Assembly (NCBI GenBank): GCA_963693285.1
Contig: OY848917.1
Coordinates: 20,317,745-20,381,744 of the forward strand
From: Xestospongia muta
Lineage: Eukaryota > Porifera > Demospongiae > Haplosclerida > Petrosiidae
Direction: 5' to 3'
Length of the DNA stretch: 64,000 bases
The notes beneath the pieces were generated by a model that was not told the origin of the DNA, did not search any database, and saw nothing but the letters and a program-made list of their open reading frames with translations. The position numbers and the translations under genes are program-made. Shown here one piece after another: positions 25,401 to 41,448 of this stretch (its first letter is position 1; each line of letters starts with the position of its first letter).

Positions 25401-28400
25401 ATTTGAATGGCACAGCTGAATTACTGATAGTTAGTGGGATGGTTGGACAATGTCTTCAAAATAGATTTAAAATTCCACTATAAACACTACTAACCATTTC
25501 TGTTAAAACTAACTTCAATAACCTCAGTGGTTTCAAAGAATATGTCAGATGATAAAGCAAACATATTAAAATATCTTTGCAGTTATATTATAAGAAGTCT
25601 AAAGAAAACATTCAACAAAGCCAAACAAACCCAAATATATAGTTGTGGTATGTACTTTATTCCTTGAAGACAATTAAAAAACACATGGCTTAAAAGGTGG
25701 ACAAAGCCATAATATATCAAATTAACACTTTTCATTTTTTTTTCATGAAATCAACTCCAAAGATTATTTCAATATGAATATATCGAGAAGTTGAAAATTA
25801 AAAGTAAATGTAATCGCCAACATTGTTCTTCAATCAGCTAATGGTTAGGCATACAAGTGCATTAAGTTAATTATGAATAGTCATGATGAGATTGAAAAAT
25901 TAGAAGGTTAAATATATCTTTATTGTAGATATTGGATAATTGCCCAACAAAAATAGATTGCTTTTTACATTCAGTTTTGAAAGGTTTATACATAAAAAAA
26001 CCATTATATTTATATCAAAATACATACTTACTTTGTTAACAAGGTTTAAATTGGCTCCTTTCTGTATTAACATCAAAATGATGTCTTTGTGTCCTTTCAT
26101 TGCTGCTATCATGACAGGACTAGATCCATCCTAATAATAATCATAATAAACACAATATTATTGTATAACAATTATATAGCTAGGTATTATAATTGTTGTA
26201 TATTATCTCTATTAGATACACACACTACTCTACATGTATTATAATAGAAACATTATATAGTTAAAATAAAGAACAAACAAAATATATGTCACTGATGTAA
26301 ATAAACTAAAGTTACATAAGGTTCAAACATAATGTACACATACATCTAACAAGAAGCAGATAATCAACAACTTGACTTTAGAGATAAAGTATGTCAATAA
26401 CAATGACTTTGTTATGTCTTCTCTATTAATTAATTATCAGTATTAAAATTAAAAATTGTGCTAAATTAGACAATACTTACCACCTATTAAGTTATCAAGG
26501 ATATGGTAACAAATAATCACAGCATCATAAATATAGAGGGAAAAACAATACAGTAAACAATGTAATTAATATGATAACATTCAAATTGCATATACATACA
26601 AATTATAGAACAGTAAACAAAGTAAAAACACCATTATAATTCAAAAATCATCCTGTGAGTTTGTTTTGGAAGATAAAGACTTTACAGTGAAACACTGACT
26701 ACAATAATATAGACTTGATAGAGATTGGAGAATTAGGACAGCAATTTCTGTGGAAGACTATAGGCATAAAATCAAGCTAGTAAAAAACTTCAAGCTATTG
26801 AAATATCATAAATCATATACAGCATCACTGTTAATGGTATGAAATTTATTGGCTGCCACATACCTAAGTAATTAATGCATGTAGTGTATTTTATTTATCA
26901 GTTTAAAACACCATATACAGCAAGAAACTAAAACAAAACAATCGACATACCTATATATATACATTACAAATTGTACTATATTATATCATACTTACCAGCT
27001 ATTAAATTATAAAGGTCAGATTCAGAAAACATACAATCACACCAACATAAAAGTAGAGAAAAAACAATACAGTAAACAAGGTAAGAAATATTGAATTGAA
27101 TACAATTACAAATTGTACTACTTTATATCATACTTACCAGCTATTATATTGTAAATGACATAGTCAGATAACATACAATCACACCAACATAAAAGTACAG
27201 ACAAAACAATACAGTAAAAAGTTATAAATATTGAATTGAATACAATTACATATTGTATTACATTATATTATACTTACCCACTATTATATTATAAAGGGCA
27301 CATTCAGATAACATACAATCACACCAACATAAAAGAACAAAGAACAAACAAAAACAATACAGTAAACAAAGTTATAAACATTGAATTAAATACAATTACA
27401 AATTGTACTACTTTATATCATACTTACCCACTATTATATTGTAAATGACACATTCAGATAACATACAATCACACCAACATAAAAATAGAAACAAAAATAA
27501 TACAGTAAACAAAGTAATGAATATTAAATTGGATTATATTGAGTTATGATTGTAAATTTAACAACTTTTGTAACATGCTATTCAATAAAACAATTACTTA
27601 ATTTAATAAGTAATAACTACATTTTGGATTATTTATAACATTGACAGTTCCTGACTTCATAAAGATTACATATTATCACTGTATATTAATGGAACTATGA
27701 CATATAAGAAAAAAAATGATTCTAAAACAGTAAATGATCATTTGTAAATCTTTTCTCAAATATCTTTTAACATTTATCTAAGAGATACATTTATATTATG
27801 TTTATTATACTAGTCTACATGTTAATACTACCACAACTTCTTTGAGAATGTACTACAATTATAGTACATAAAACTTGTTAAAATCAGGTACAAACATCTT
27901 TTATCATTATAATACTAATGCTTATCAAACAGTTATCTACCAGTCATAGCTTTCCAATAACCAAAAACCAACTCAATTTTATTATTATCTAAATTACCTC
28001 AATAGTGACAGTGTTGATATCAACACCATTATCAACTAATGCTTCAACAATGTCTGTGTGGCCTTTATATGATGCAATATGAAGGGCTGTCAATCCAGCC
28101 TATTGTAACAGAAAAGAAGATCACTAACAATCTGATTAATGAACATCAATATTGCTATAATATATGTAGTTTTAAGGTTACTGTCCTAAACAAGACTTCC
28201 ATTCTTGAAAAATATCAAACAAAAAAATTAAAGTTTAAAAAAGTGACACTTAATAAAATAGGCTTTAATGCTGTGTATGTGTGTACAGTTGAACTAATTG
28301 TTAATGATAGATGTAGATAGATAGATGTAGTTCACACAAATGTTATAACAAACTCACTACAATTAGAACTTCTTAAATTAGAACTAGTTCATAATATTAT

Positions 28401-31400
28401 GATATTAGTTTAGTACATGATGTAACAAAACCTTATCATATTAGGAAATGGACCTCGTTTAATCCTGACGTTCACTATTTTTCACTTTCTTAAAATTACT
28501 TCTGCTTTCATTACAATACTATGTCGAGTAATGTTGATAGAGTAGTACATACTTACTTTGTTAATAAGATTTAAATTGGCTCCTTTCTGTATTAACATCA
28601 AAATAGTGTCTTTGTGTCCTTTCATTGCTGCTATCATGACAGGACTAGATCCATCCTAATAATAATGATAATAAACACAATATTGTATAACAATTATATA
28701 GCTAGGTATTATAATTGTTGTATATTATCTCTATTAGATACACACACTACTCTACATGTATTATAATAGAAACATTATATAGTTAAAATAAAGAACAAAA
28801 AAAATATATGTCACTGATGTAAATAAAGTAAAGTTACATAAGGTTCAAACATAATGTACACATACACTTAACAAGAAGTAGATAATCAACAACTTGACTT
28901 TAGAGATAAAGCATGTCAATAAAAATGACTTTGTTATGTCTTCTCTATTAATTAATTATCAGTATTAGCTTAGAAATTGTGCTAATTAGATAATACTTAC
29001 CAGCTATTAAGTTATCAAGGATATGGTAACAAATAATCACAGCATCATAAATGTAGAGGGAAAAACAATACAGTAAACAAAGTAATCAATATGATAACAT
29101 TCAAATTGCATACACATACAAATTATACAACTGTAAACAAAGTAATAAAACCATTATAATTCAAAAATCATCCTATGATTTTGTTTTAGAAGATAAAGAC
29201 TTTACAGTGAAACACTGACTACAATAATATAGACTTGATAGAGATTGGAGAATTAGCACGGCATTTTCTGTGGAAGACTATAGCCATAGAATCAAGCTAG
29301 AAAGAAACTTCAAGCTATTGAAATTGAAATATCATAAATCATACAAAAGATCACTGCCAATGGTATGAAATTCATTGGGTGCCACATCATATTTACCGGC
29401 TATTATATTATAAAAATCACATTCAGATAACATACAATCACACCAACATAAAAGTAAAGACAAAAATAATATAGTAAATAAAGTTATAAATATTGAATTG
29501 AATACAATTACAAATTATACTACATTATATCATACTCACCTGCTATTATATTATAAAAGACACATTCAGATAACATGCAATCACAACACCATAAAAGTAA
29601 AGACAAAAACAATATAATAAACAAAATTATAAATATTGAATTAGATAAAATTACAAATTGTAATACATTATATCATACTTACCAGCTATTATATTATAAA
29701 GGTCACATTCAGATAACATACAATCACACCAACATAAAAGTAAAGACAAAAATAATATAGTAAATAAAGTTATCAGTATTGAATTGAATACAATTACAAA
29801 TTGTGCTACTTTACATCATACTTACCAGCTATTATATTATAAAGGTCACATTCAGATAACATACAATCACACCACCATAAAAGTAAAGACAAAAATAATA
29901 TAGTAAATAAAGTTATAAATATTGAATTGAATACAATTACAAATTATACTACATTATATCATACTCACCTGCTATTATATTATAAAAGACACATTCAGAT
30001 AACATGCAATCACAACACCATAAAAGTAAAGACAAAAACAATATAATAAACAAAATTATAAATATTGAATTAGATAAAATTACAAATTGTAATACATTAT
30101 ATCATACTTACCAGCTATTATATTATAAAGGTCACATTCAGATAACATACAATCACACCAACATAAAAGTAAAGACAAAAATAATATAGTAAATAAAGTT
30201 ATCAGTATTGAATTGAATACAATTACAAATTGTGCTACTTTACATCATACTTACCAGCTATTATATTATAAAGGTCACATTCAGATAACATACAATCACA
30301 CCACCATAAAAGTAAAGAAAAAACAATACAGTAAACAAGGTAAGCCATATAAAATTGAATAAAATTACAAATTGTACTACGTTACTTCATACTTACTTCC
30401 TATCATTATTATAAAGGGCACATTCAGATAACATACAATCACACCAACATAAAAGTAGAAAGAAAACAATACAGTAAACAAGGTAAGAAATATTGAATTG
30501 AATACAATTACAAATTGTACTACGTTACATCATACTTACCAGCTATTATATTATAAAGGACACATTCAAAAAACATACAATCACACCCACATAAAAGTAA
30601 AGACAAAAATAATACAGTAAACAAAGTTATAAATATTGAATTGAATACAATTACAAATTGTACTACTTTACATCATACTTACCGGCTATTACATTATAAA
30701 GGTTACATTCAGATAACATACAATCACACCACCATAAAAGTAAAGAGAAAACAATACAGTAAACAAAGTGATAAATATTGAATTTAATACAATTATAAAT
30801 TGTACTACTTTATATCATACTTACTTCCTATCATTATTATAAAGGGCATATTCAGATAACATAAAATCACACAAACATAAAAGTAGGAGAATACAATACA
30901 GTAAATAAAGTAATAAATATTTAATTAAATATAATTACAAATTATATTACATTATATCATACTTACTTCCTATTATATTATAAACGACACATTCAGATAA
31001 CATACAATCACACCGACATAGAAGTAGAGAGAAAAGAATACAGTAAACTAGGTAAGCCATATAGAATTGAATACAATTACAAATTGTACTAGTTTATATC
31101 ATACTTACCAGCTATTATATTATAAAGGTCACATTCAGATAACATACAATCACACCAACATAAAAGTAAAGACAAAAACAATATAATAAACAAAGTTATA
31201 AATATTGAATTGAATACAATTACAAATTGTACTACTTTATATCATACTTACTGCCTATCATTATTATAAAGGGCACATTCAGATAACATAAAATCACACC
31301 AACATAAAAGTAGAAAGAATACAATACAGTAAATAAAGTAATAAATATTTAATTAAATATAATTACAAATTATACTACATTATATCATACTTACTTCCTA

Positions 31401-34400
31401 TTATATTATAAACGACACATTCAGATAACATACAATCACACCAAGATAAAAGTAGAGAGAAAACAATACAATAAACAAGGTAAGAAATATTGAATTGAAT
31501 ACAATTACAAATTGTACTACGTTACATCATACTTACCGACTATTATATTTTAAAGGACACATTTAGATAACATACAATCACACCAATATAAACGTAGTGA
31601 GAAAAAAATACAGTAAACAAAGTTGTAATATTGAATTGAAAACAAATACAACTTGTACTACATTATATCATACTTACATCCTATTATTATTATAAAGGTC
31701 ACGTTCAGATAACATACAATCACACCAACATAAAAGTAAAGACAAAAACAATATAGTAAACAAAGTTATAAATATTGAATTGAATACAATTACAAATTAT
31801 ACTACATTATATCATACTTACCTGCTATTATATTATAAAGGTCACATTCAGATAACATACAATCACACCAACATAAAATTAAAGACAAAAATAATATAGT
31901 AAATAAAGTTATAAATATTGAATTGAATATAATTACAAATTGTATTACTTTACATCATACTTACCAGCTATTATATTATAAAGGTCATATTCAGATAACA
32001 TACAATCACACCAACATAAAAGTAAAGAGAAAATAATATAGTAAATAAAGTTATAAATATTGAATTGAATACAATTATAAATTGTACTACTTTACATCAT
32101 ACTTACCAGCTATTATAATATAAAGGACACATTCAGATAACATAAAATCACACCAACATAAAAGTAGAAAGAATACAACACAGTAAATAAAGTAATAAAT
32201 ATTTAATTAAATATAATTACAAATTATACTACATTATATCATACTTACTTCCTATTATATTATAAATGACACATTCAGATAACATACAATTATACCAACA
32301 TAAAAGTAGAGAAAAACAATACAGTAAACAAAGTTATAAATATTGAATTGAATACAATTACAAATTGTACTACATTATATCATACTTACCTGCTATTATA
32401 TTATAAACGACACATTCAGATAACATACAATCACACCAATATAAACGTAGTGAGAAAACAATACAGTAAACAAAGTTGTAATATTGAATTGAATACAAAT
32501 ACAACTTGTTCTACATTATATCATACTTACTTTCTATTATTATTATAAAGGTCACGTTCAGATAACATACAATCACACAAACATAAAAGTAGGAGAATAC
32601 AATACAGTAAATAAAGTAATAAATATTTAATTAAATATAATTACAAATTATATTACATTATATCATACTTACTTCCTATTATATTATAAACGACACATTC
32701 AGATAACATACAATCACACCAATATAAACGTAGTGAGAAAACAATACAGTAAACAAAGTTGTAATATTGAATTGAATACAAATACAACTTGTTCTACATT
32801 ATATCATACTTACTTTCTATCATTATTATAAAGGGCATATTCAGATAACATAAAATCACACAAACATAAAAGTAGGAGAATACAATACAGTAAATAAAGT
32901 AATAAATATTTAATTAAATATAATTACAAATTATATTACATTATATCATACTTACTTCCTATTATATTATAAACGACACATTCAGATAACATACAATCAC
33001 ACCGACATAGAAGTAGAGAGAAAAGAATACAGTAAACTAGGTAAGCCATATAGAATTGAATACAATTACAAATTGTACTAGTTTATATCATACTTACCAG
33101 CTATTATATTATAAAGGTCACATTCAGATAACATACAATCACACCAACATAAAAGTAAAGACAAAAACAATATAATAAACAAAGTTATAAATATTGAATT
33201 GAATACAATTACAAATTGTACTACTTTATATCATACTTACTGCCTATCATTATTATAAAGGGCACATTCAGATAACATAAAATCACACCAACATAAAAGT
33301 AGAAAGAATACAATACAGTAAATAAAGTAATAAATATTTAATTAAATATAATTACAAATTATACTACATTATATCATACTTACTTCCTATTATATTATAA
33401 ACGACACATTCAGATAACATACAATCACACCGACATAGAAGTATAGAGAAAACAATACAGTAAACAAAGTAAGCCATATAGAATTGAATACAATTACAAA
33501 TTGTACTAGTTTATATCATACTTACTAGCTATTATATTATAAAGGTCACATTCAGATAACATACAATCACACCAAGATAAAAGTAGAGAGAAAACAATAC
33601 AATAAACAAGGTAAGAAATATTGAATTGAATACAATTACAAATTGTACTATGTTACATCATACTTACCGACTATTATATTTTAAAGGACACATTTAGATA
33701 ACATACAATCACACCAATATAAACGTAGTGAGAAAAAAATACAGTAAACAAAGTTGTAATATTGAATTGAAAACAAATACAACTTGTACTACATTATATC
33801 ATACTTACATCCTATTATTATTATAAAGGTCACGTTCAGATAACATACAATCACACCAACATAAAAGTAAAGACAAAAACAATATAGTAAACAAAGTTAT
33901 AAATATTGAATTGAATATAATTACAAATTGTATTACTTTACATCATACTTACCAGCTATTATATTATAAAGGTCATATTCAGATAACATACAATCACACC
34001 AACATAAAAGTAAAGAGAAAATAATATAGTAAATAAAGTTATAAATATTGAATTGAATACAATTATAAATTGTACTACTTTACATCATACTTACCAGCTA
34101 TTATAATATAAAGGACACATTCAGATAACATAAAATCACACCAACATAAAAGTAGAAAGAATACAACACAGTAAATAAAGTAATAAATATTTAATTAAAT
34201 ATAATTACAAATTATACTACATTATATCATACTTACTTCCTATTATATTATAAATGACACATTCAGATAACATACAATTATACCAACATAAAAGTAGAGA
34301 AAAACAATACAGTAAACAAAGTTATAAATATTGAATTGAATACAATTACAAATTGTACTACATTATATCATACTTACCTGCTATTATATTATAAACGACA

Positions 34401-37400
34401 CATTCAGATAACATACAATCACACCAATATAAACGTAGTGAGAAAACAATACAGTAAACAAAGTTGTAATATTGAATTGAATACAAATACAACTTGTTCT
34501 ACATTATATCATACTTACTTTCTATTATTATTATAAAGGTCACGTTCAGATAACATACAATCACACCAACATAAAAGTAAAGACAAAAACAATATAGTAA
34601 ACAAAGTTATAAATATTGAATTGAATACAATTACAAATTATACTACATTATATCATACTTACCCACTATTATATTATAAAGGTCACATTCAGATAACATA
34701 GAATCACACCAACATAAAAGTAAAGACAAAAATAATATAGTAAATAAAGTTATAAATATTGAATTGAATACAATTACAAATTATACTACATTATATCATA
34801 CTTACCAGCTATTATATTATAAAGGTCACATTCAGATAACATACAATCACACCAACATAAAAGTAAAAACAAGAATAATATAGTAAATAAAGTTATAAAT
34901 ATTGAATTGAATACAATTACAAATTGTATTACATTACATCATACTTACCCACTATTATATTATAAAGGACACATTCAGATAACATATAATCACACAAACA
35001 TAAAATTAAAGACAAAAACAATATAGTAAACAAAGTTAAAAATATTGAATGAATACAATTACAAGTTGTACTACATTATATCATACTTACTTCCTATCAT
35101 TATTATAAAGGTCACATTCAGATAACATACAATCACACCAAAATAAAAGTAGAGAAAAAACAATACAGTAAACAAGGTAAGAAATATTGAATTAAATAAA
35201 ATTACAATTTGTACTACATTATATTATACTTATCGTCTATCATTATTATAAATGTCACATTCAGATAACATACAATCACACCACCATAAAGTAGAGTGAA
35301 AACAATACAGTAAACAAACTAATAAATATTAAATTGGATTATATTGAGCTATGATTGTAGCTTTAGCAACTTTGTAACATGCTATTCAATAAAACAATTA
35401 CTTAATTTAATAAGTACTAACTATATTTTGAATTGTTTATAACATTGACAGTTCCTGACTTCATAAAAATTACATATTATCACTGTATATTAATGGAACT
35501 ATGACATATAAGAAAATTGTTTTTAAAAATAATTCCAAAACAGTAAATGATCATTTGTAAATCTTTTCTCAAATATCTCTTGACATTTATCTAAGAGATA
35601 CATTTATATTATGTTTATTATACTAGTCTACATGTTAATACTACCACAACTTCTTTGAGAATGTACTACAATTATAGTACATAAAACTTGTTAAAATCAG
35701 GTACAAACATCTTTTATCATTATAATACTAATGCTTATCAAACAGTTATCTACCAGTCATAGCTTTCCAATAACCAAAAACCCACTCATTTTATTATTAT
35801 TTAAATTACCTCAGTAGTGACAGTGTTGATATCAACACCATTATCAACTAATGCTTCAACAATGTCTGTGTGGCCTTTATATGATGCAATATGAAGGGCT
35901 GTCCATCCAGCCTATTGTAACAGAAAAGAAGATCACTAACAATCTGATTAATGAACATCAATATTGCTATAATATATGTAGTTTTAAGGTTACTGTCCTA
36001 AACAAGACTTCCATTCTTGAAAAATATCAAACAAAAAAATTAAAGTTTAAAAAAGTGACACTTAATAAAATAGGCTTTAATGCTGTGTATGTGTGTACAG
36101 TTGAACTAATTGTTAATAATAGATGTAGATAGATAGATGTAGCTCACACAAATGTTATAACAAACTCACTACAATTACATAACATCACTTTGTTCAATTC
36201 TAATATGTTCATGATGATATTCTTTGTTTTGGCATATTCCTTTATTTAGACTTAGTCCTACATGATTACATTCATGTTATAACTGGTATGCATATATGCT
36301 GAATTTCTAGTATTTTAAAAAAATAAACAATGGCTTGCGTTTATTCTAATAATATGTACACTACTTTCAATATAGCCAAACATTCAGGTGAATATGGATG
36401 GATTTTTCTGATAATCTTAAACAACAGATGGAAAAGGTCGTATCCATGTATACCTTATTTTGCATCTTTTGTGGTTGTACTAATCAATTTATGATCAAAG
36501 TCTTCTTAAATTAGAACTAGTTCATAATATTATGATATTAGTTTAGTACATGATGTAACAAAACCTTATCATATTAGGAAATGGACTACGTTTAATCCTG
36601 ACATTCACTATTTTTCACTTTCTTAAAATTACTTCTGCTTTCATTACAATACTATGTCGAGTAATGTTGATAGAGTAGTACATACTTACTTTGTTAATAA
36701 GATTTAAATTGGCTCCTTTCTGTATTAACATCAAAATAGTGTCTTTGTGCCCTTTCATTGCTGCTATCATGACAGGACTAGATCCTCTCTAATAATAATG
36801 ATAATAAACACAATATTGTATAACAATTATATAGCTAGGTATTATAATTGTTGTATATTATCTCTATTAGATACACACACTACTCTACATGTATTATAAT
36901 AGAAACATTATATAGTTAAAATAAAGAACAAAAAAAATATATGTCACTGATGTAAATAAAGTAAAGTTACATAAGGTTCAAACATAATGTACACATACAC
37001 CCAACAAGAAGTAGATAATCAACAACTTGACTTTAGAGATAAAGCATGTCAATAACAATGACTTTGTTATGTCTTCTCTATTAATTAATTATCAGTATTA
37101 GCTTAGAAATTGTGCTAAATTAGATAATACTTACCAGCTATTAAGTTATCAAGGATATGGTAACAAATAATCACAGCATCATAAATGTAGAGGGAAAAAC
37201 AATACAGTAAACAAAGTAATCAATATGATAACATTCATATTGCATACACATACAAATTATACAACTGTAAACAAAGTAATAAAACCATTATAATTCAAAA
37301 ATCATCCTATGATTTTGTTTTGGAAGATAAAGACTTTACAGTGAAACACTGACTACAATAATATAGACTTGATAGAGATTGGAGAATTAGCACGGCAATT

Positions 37401-40400
37401 TCTGTGGAAGACTATAGCCATAGAATCAAGCTAGAAAGAAACTTCAAGCTATTGAAATTGAAATATCATAAATCATACAAAAGATCACTGCCAATGGTAT
37501 GTAATTCATTGGGTGCCACATTATATCTACCAGCTATTATATTATAAATAACACCTTCAAATAAAACACAATCATACCAACATAAAAATACAGACAAAAA
37601 CAATATAGTAAACAAAGTTATAAATATTGAATTGAATACAATTACAAATGGTACTACTTTATATCATACTTACATTCTATTATTATTATAACGTCATATT
37701 CAGATAATCACACCAACATAAAAGTAGAAAGAATACAATACAGTAAATAAAGTAATAAATATTTAATTAAATATAATTACAAATTATACTACATTATATC
37801 ATACTTACTTCCTATTATATTATAAACGACACATTTAGATAACATACAATCACACCGACATAGAAGTAGAGAGAAAACAATACAGTAAACAAGGTAAGCC
37901 ATACAGAATTGAATACATTTACAAATTGTACTAGTTTATATCATACTTACCAGCTATTATATTATAAAGGTCACATTCAGATAACATACAATCACACCAA
38001 GATAAAAGTAGAGAGAAAACAATACAGTAAACAAGGTAAGAAATATTGAATTGAATACAATTACAAATTGTACTACATTATATCATACTTACTTCCTATT
38101 ATATTATAAATGACACATTCAGATAACATACAATCACACCAACATAAAAGTAAAGACAAAAATAATATAGTAAAAAAAGTTATAAATATTGAATTGAATA
38201 CAATTACAAATTATACTACATTATATCATACTTACCAGCTATTATATTATAAAGGTCACATTCAGATAACATACAATCACACAAACATAAAAGTAAAGAC
38301 AAAAATAATATAGTAAATAAAGTTATAAATATTGAATTGAATACAATTACAAATTGTATTACATTACATCATACTTACCCACTATTATATTATAAAGGAC
38401 ACATTCAGATAACATACAATCACACAAACATAAAAGTAGAAAGAATACAATACAGTAAATAAAGTAATAAATATTTAATTAAATATAATTACAAATTATA
38501 CTACATTATATCATACTTACTTCCTATTATATTATAAACGACACATTCAGATAACATACAATCACACCGACATAGAAGTAGAGAGAAAACAATACAGTAA
38601 ACAAGGTAAGCCATATAGAATTGAATACAATTACAAATTGTACTAGCTTATATCATTCTTACCAGCTATTATATTATAAAGGTCACATTCAGATAACATA
38701 CAATCACACCAAGATAAAAGTAGAGAGAAAACAATACAGTAAACAAAGTTTTAAATATTGAATTGAATACAATTACAAATTGTACTACATTATATCATAC
38801 TTACCTGCTATTATATTATAAACAACACATTCAGATAACATACAATCACACCAACATAATAGTAAAGACAAAAACATTATAGTAAACAAAGATATAAATA
38901 TTGAATTGAATACAATTACAAATGGTACTACTTTATATCATACTTACTTCCTATTATTATTATAACGTCACATTCAGATAACATACAATCACACAAACAT
39001 AAAAGTAGAAAGAATACAATACAGTAAATAAAGTAATAAATATTTAATTAAATATAATTACAAATTATATTACATTATATCATACTTACTTCCTATTATA
39101 TTATAAACGACACATTCAGATAACATACAATCACACCGACATAGAAGTAGAGAGAAAAGAATACAGTAAACAAGGTAAGCCATATAGAATTGAATACAAT
39201 TACAAATTGTACTAGTTTATATCATACTTACCAGCTATTATATTATAAAGGTCACATTCAGATAACATACAATCACACCAAGATAAAAGTAGAGAGAAAA
39301 CAATACAGTAAACAAAGTTATAAATATTGAATTGAATACAATTACAAATTGTACTACATTATATCATACTTACCTGCTATTATATTATAAACAACACATT
39401 CAGATAACATACAATCACACCAACATAATAGTAAAGACAAAAACAATATAGTAAACAAAGATATAAATATTGAATTGAATACAATTACAAATGGTACTAC
39501 TTTATATCATACTTACTTCCTATTATTATTATAACGTCACATTCAGATAACATACAATCACGCCAACATAAAAGTAGAAAGAATACAATACAGTAAATAA
39601 AGTAATAAATATTTAATTAAATATAATTACAAATTATACTACATTATATCATACTTACTTCCTATTATATTATAAACGACACATTCAGATAACATACAAT
39701 CACACCGACATAGAAGTAGAGAGAAAACAATACAGTAAACAAGGTAAGCCATATAGAATTGAATACAATTACAAATTGTACTAGTTTATATCATACTTAC
39801 CAGCTATTATATTATAAAGGTCACATTCAGATAACATACAATCACACCAAGATAAAAGTAGAGAGAAAACAATACAGTAAACAAGGTAAGAAATATTGAA
39901 TTGAATACAATTACAAATTGTACTACATTATATTATACTTACTTTCTATTATTATTATAAAGGTCACATTTAAATAACATACAATCACACCAACATAAAA
40001 ATACAGATAAAAAAATACAGTAAACACAATTTATAAATGAATTGAATACAATTACAAATTGTACTACATTATATCATACTTACCTTCTATCATTATTATA
40101 AAGGTCACATTCAGATAACATACAATCACACCAACATAAAAGTAGAGAGAGAACAATACAGTAAATAAGGTAAGAAATATTGAATTGAATTCAATTACAA
40201 ATTGTACTACATTACATAACATACAATCACACCAACATAAAAGTACAGACAAAACAATATAGTAAACAAAGTTATAAATATTGAATTGAATACAATTACA
40301 AATTGTAATGAAAGGCACTAAAGTGCCGAACCTCGCTGTAGTTTCTAAGTTATTTATAAATTCTATGCCAGCTTAGGCCCAGCGATGATGTTGTTATTGC

Positions 40401-41409
40401 AAGAAAATTTATTAACATTCCAGAAGGTGTGGTTATAAAATGGCAAGCTTTGTCATTCTGTATATGCTCATTAATTGTTGCTTGATTTCTAGCTTTGCCA
40501 TGTTTGTGAAGCAGTAACTGAATAAGTGATAGTATCATTCAATTCCCAAGCAAGATTAAGTGCTACTTTCGTGATGAAAAGTTTCTCTGAGTCTTTACAT
40601 GACCCTTTAAAATCTATCAATATTTCATATACAAAATTTATTGTAACTTGAAGATGAAACCTTCTTTGGAAACGTCCCATGGTACAAATATAAATCGATA
40701 TATTATCTATTAGTAGCAGTCTTTTCAGTGCTTAGAGACTTCTCCTGAATGCATTACTTCGCTCCAAGTCCACAAAACATTTTTCAGAACTTTTCTAACG
40801 ATTACTTCGACCAACGGCCTTCTGTCTTGCTGATCCGTATTCCTCTGAGATTGTTTACAACATACTAAAAAATCTCCACGTTAAGTTTTTTACTTTTCGA
40901 GAAACGGCACTTGACCTCTGCAGCCTGAAAAAATCTATCAATATTTCATATACAAAATTTATTGTAACTTGAAGATGAAACCTTCTTTGGAAACGTCCCA
41001 TGGTACAAATATAAATCGATATATTATCTATTAGTAGCAGTCTTTTCAGTGCTTGGAGACGTTTCCTGAATGCGTTACTTTGCTCCAAGTCCACAAAACA
41101 TTTTTCAGAACTTTTCTAACGATTACTTCGACCAACGGCCTTCTGTCTTGCTGATCCGTATTCTTCTGAGATTGTTTACAACATACTAAAAAATCTCCAC
41201 GTTAAGTTTTTTACTTTTCGAGAAACGGCACTTGACCTCTGCAGCCTGAAAATTCTTTTGCGAGTTTTAAGCTTCTGTTTTCCTTGACGATGTTCTTGAC
41301 ACTACTGTTGTAAAGTCCACATGCTTTTCTATTCGTTGCTAAACATTGGTAGCTGCTAATGCTTCGCTTGCCAAGTTATAGCAGTTCAAAGAAAACAACT
41401 CTGGTAACA

Positions 41410-41448
<39 letters not shown>

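Noticed and set aside
27236..40318. Many short open frames in the satellite (for example 29,575-29,760 and its identical copy at 30,004)
   Set aside because: They recur with the repeat period, have low-complexity composition and no splice or start context; they are by-products of the 143-bp unit.
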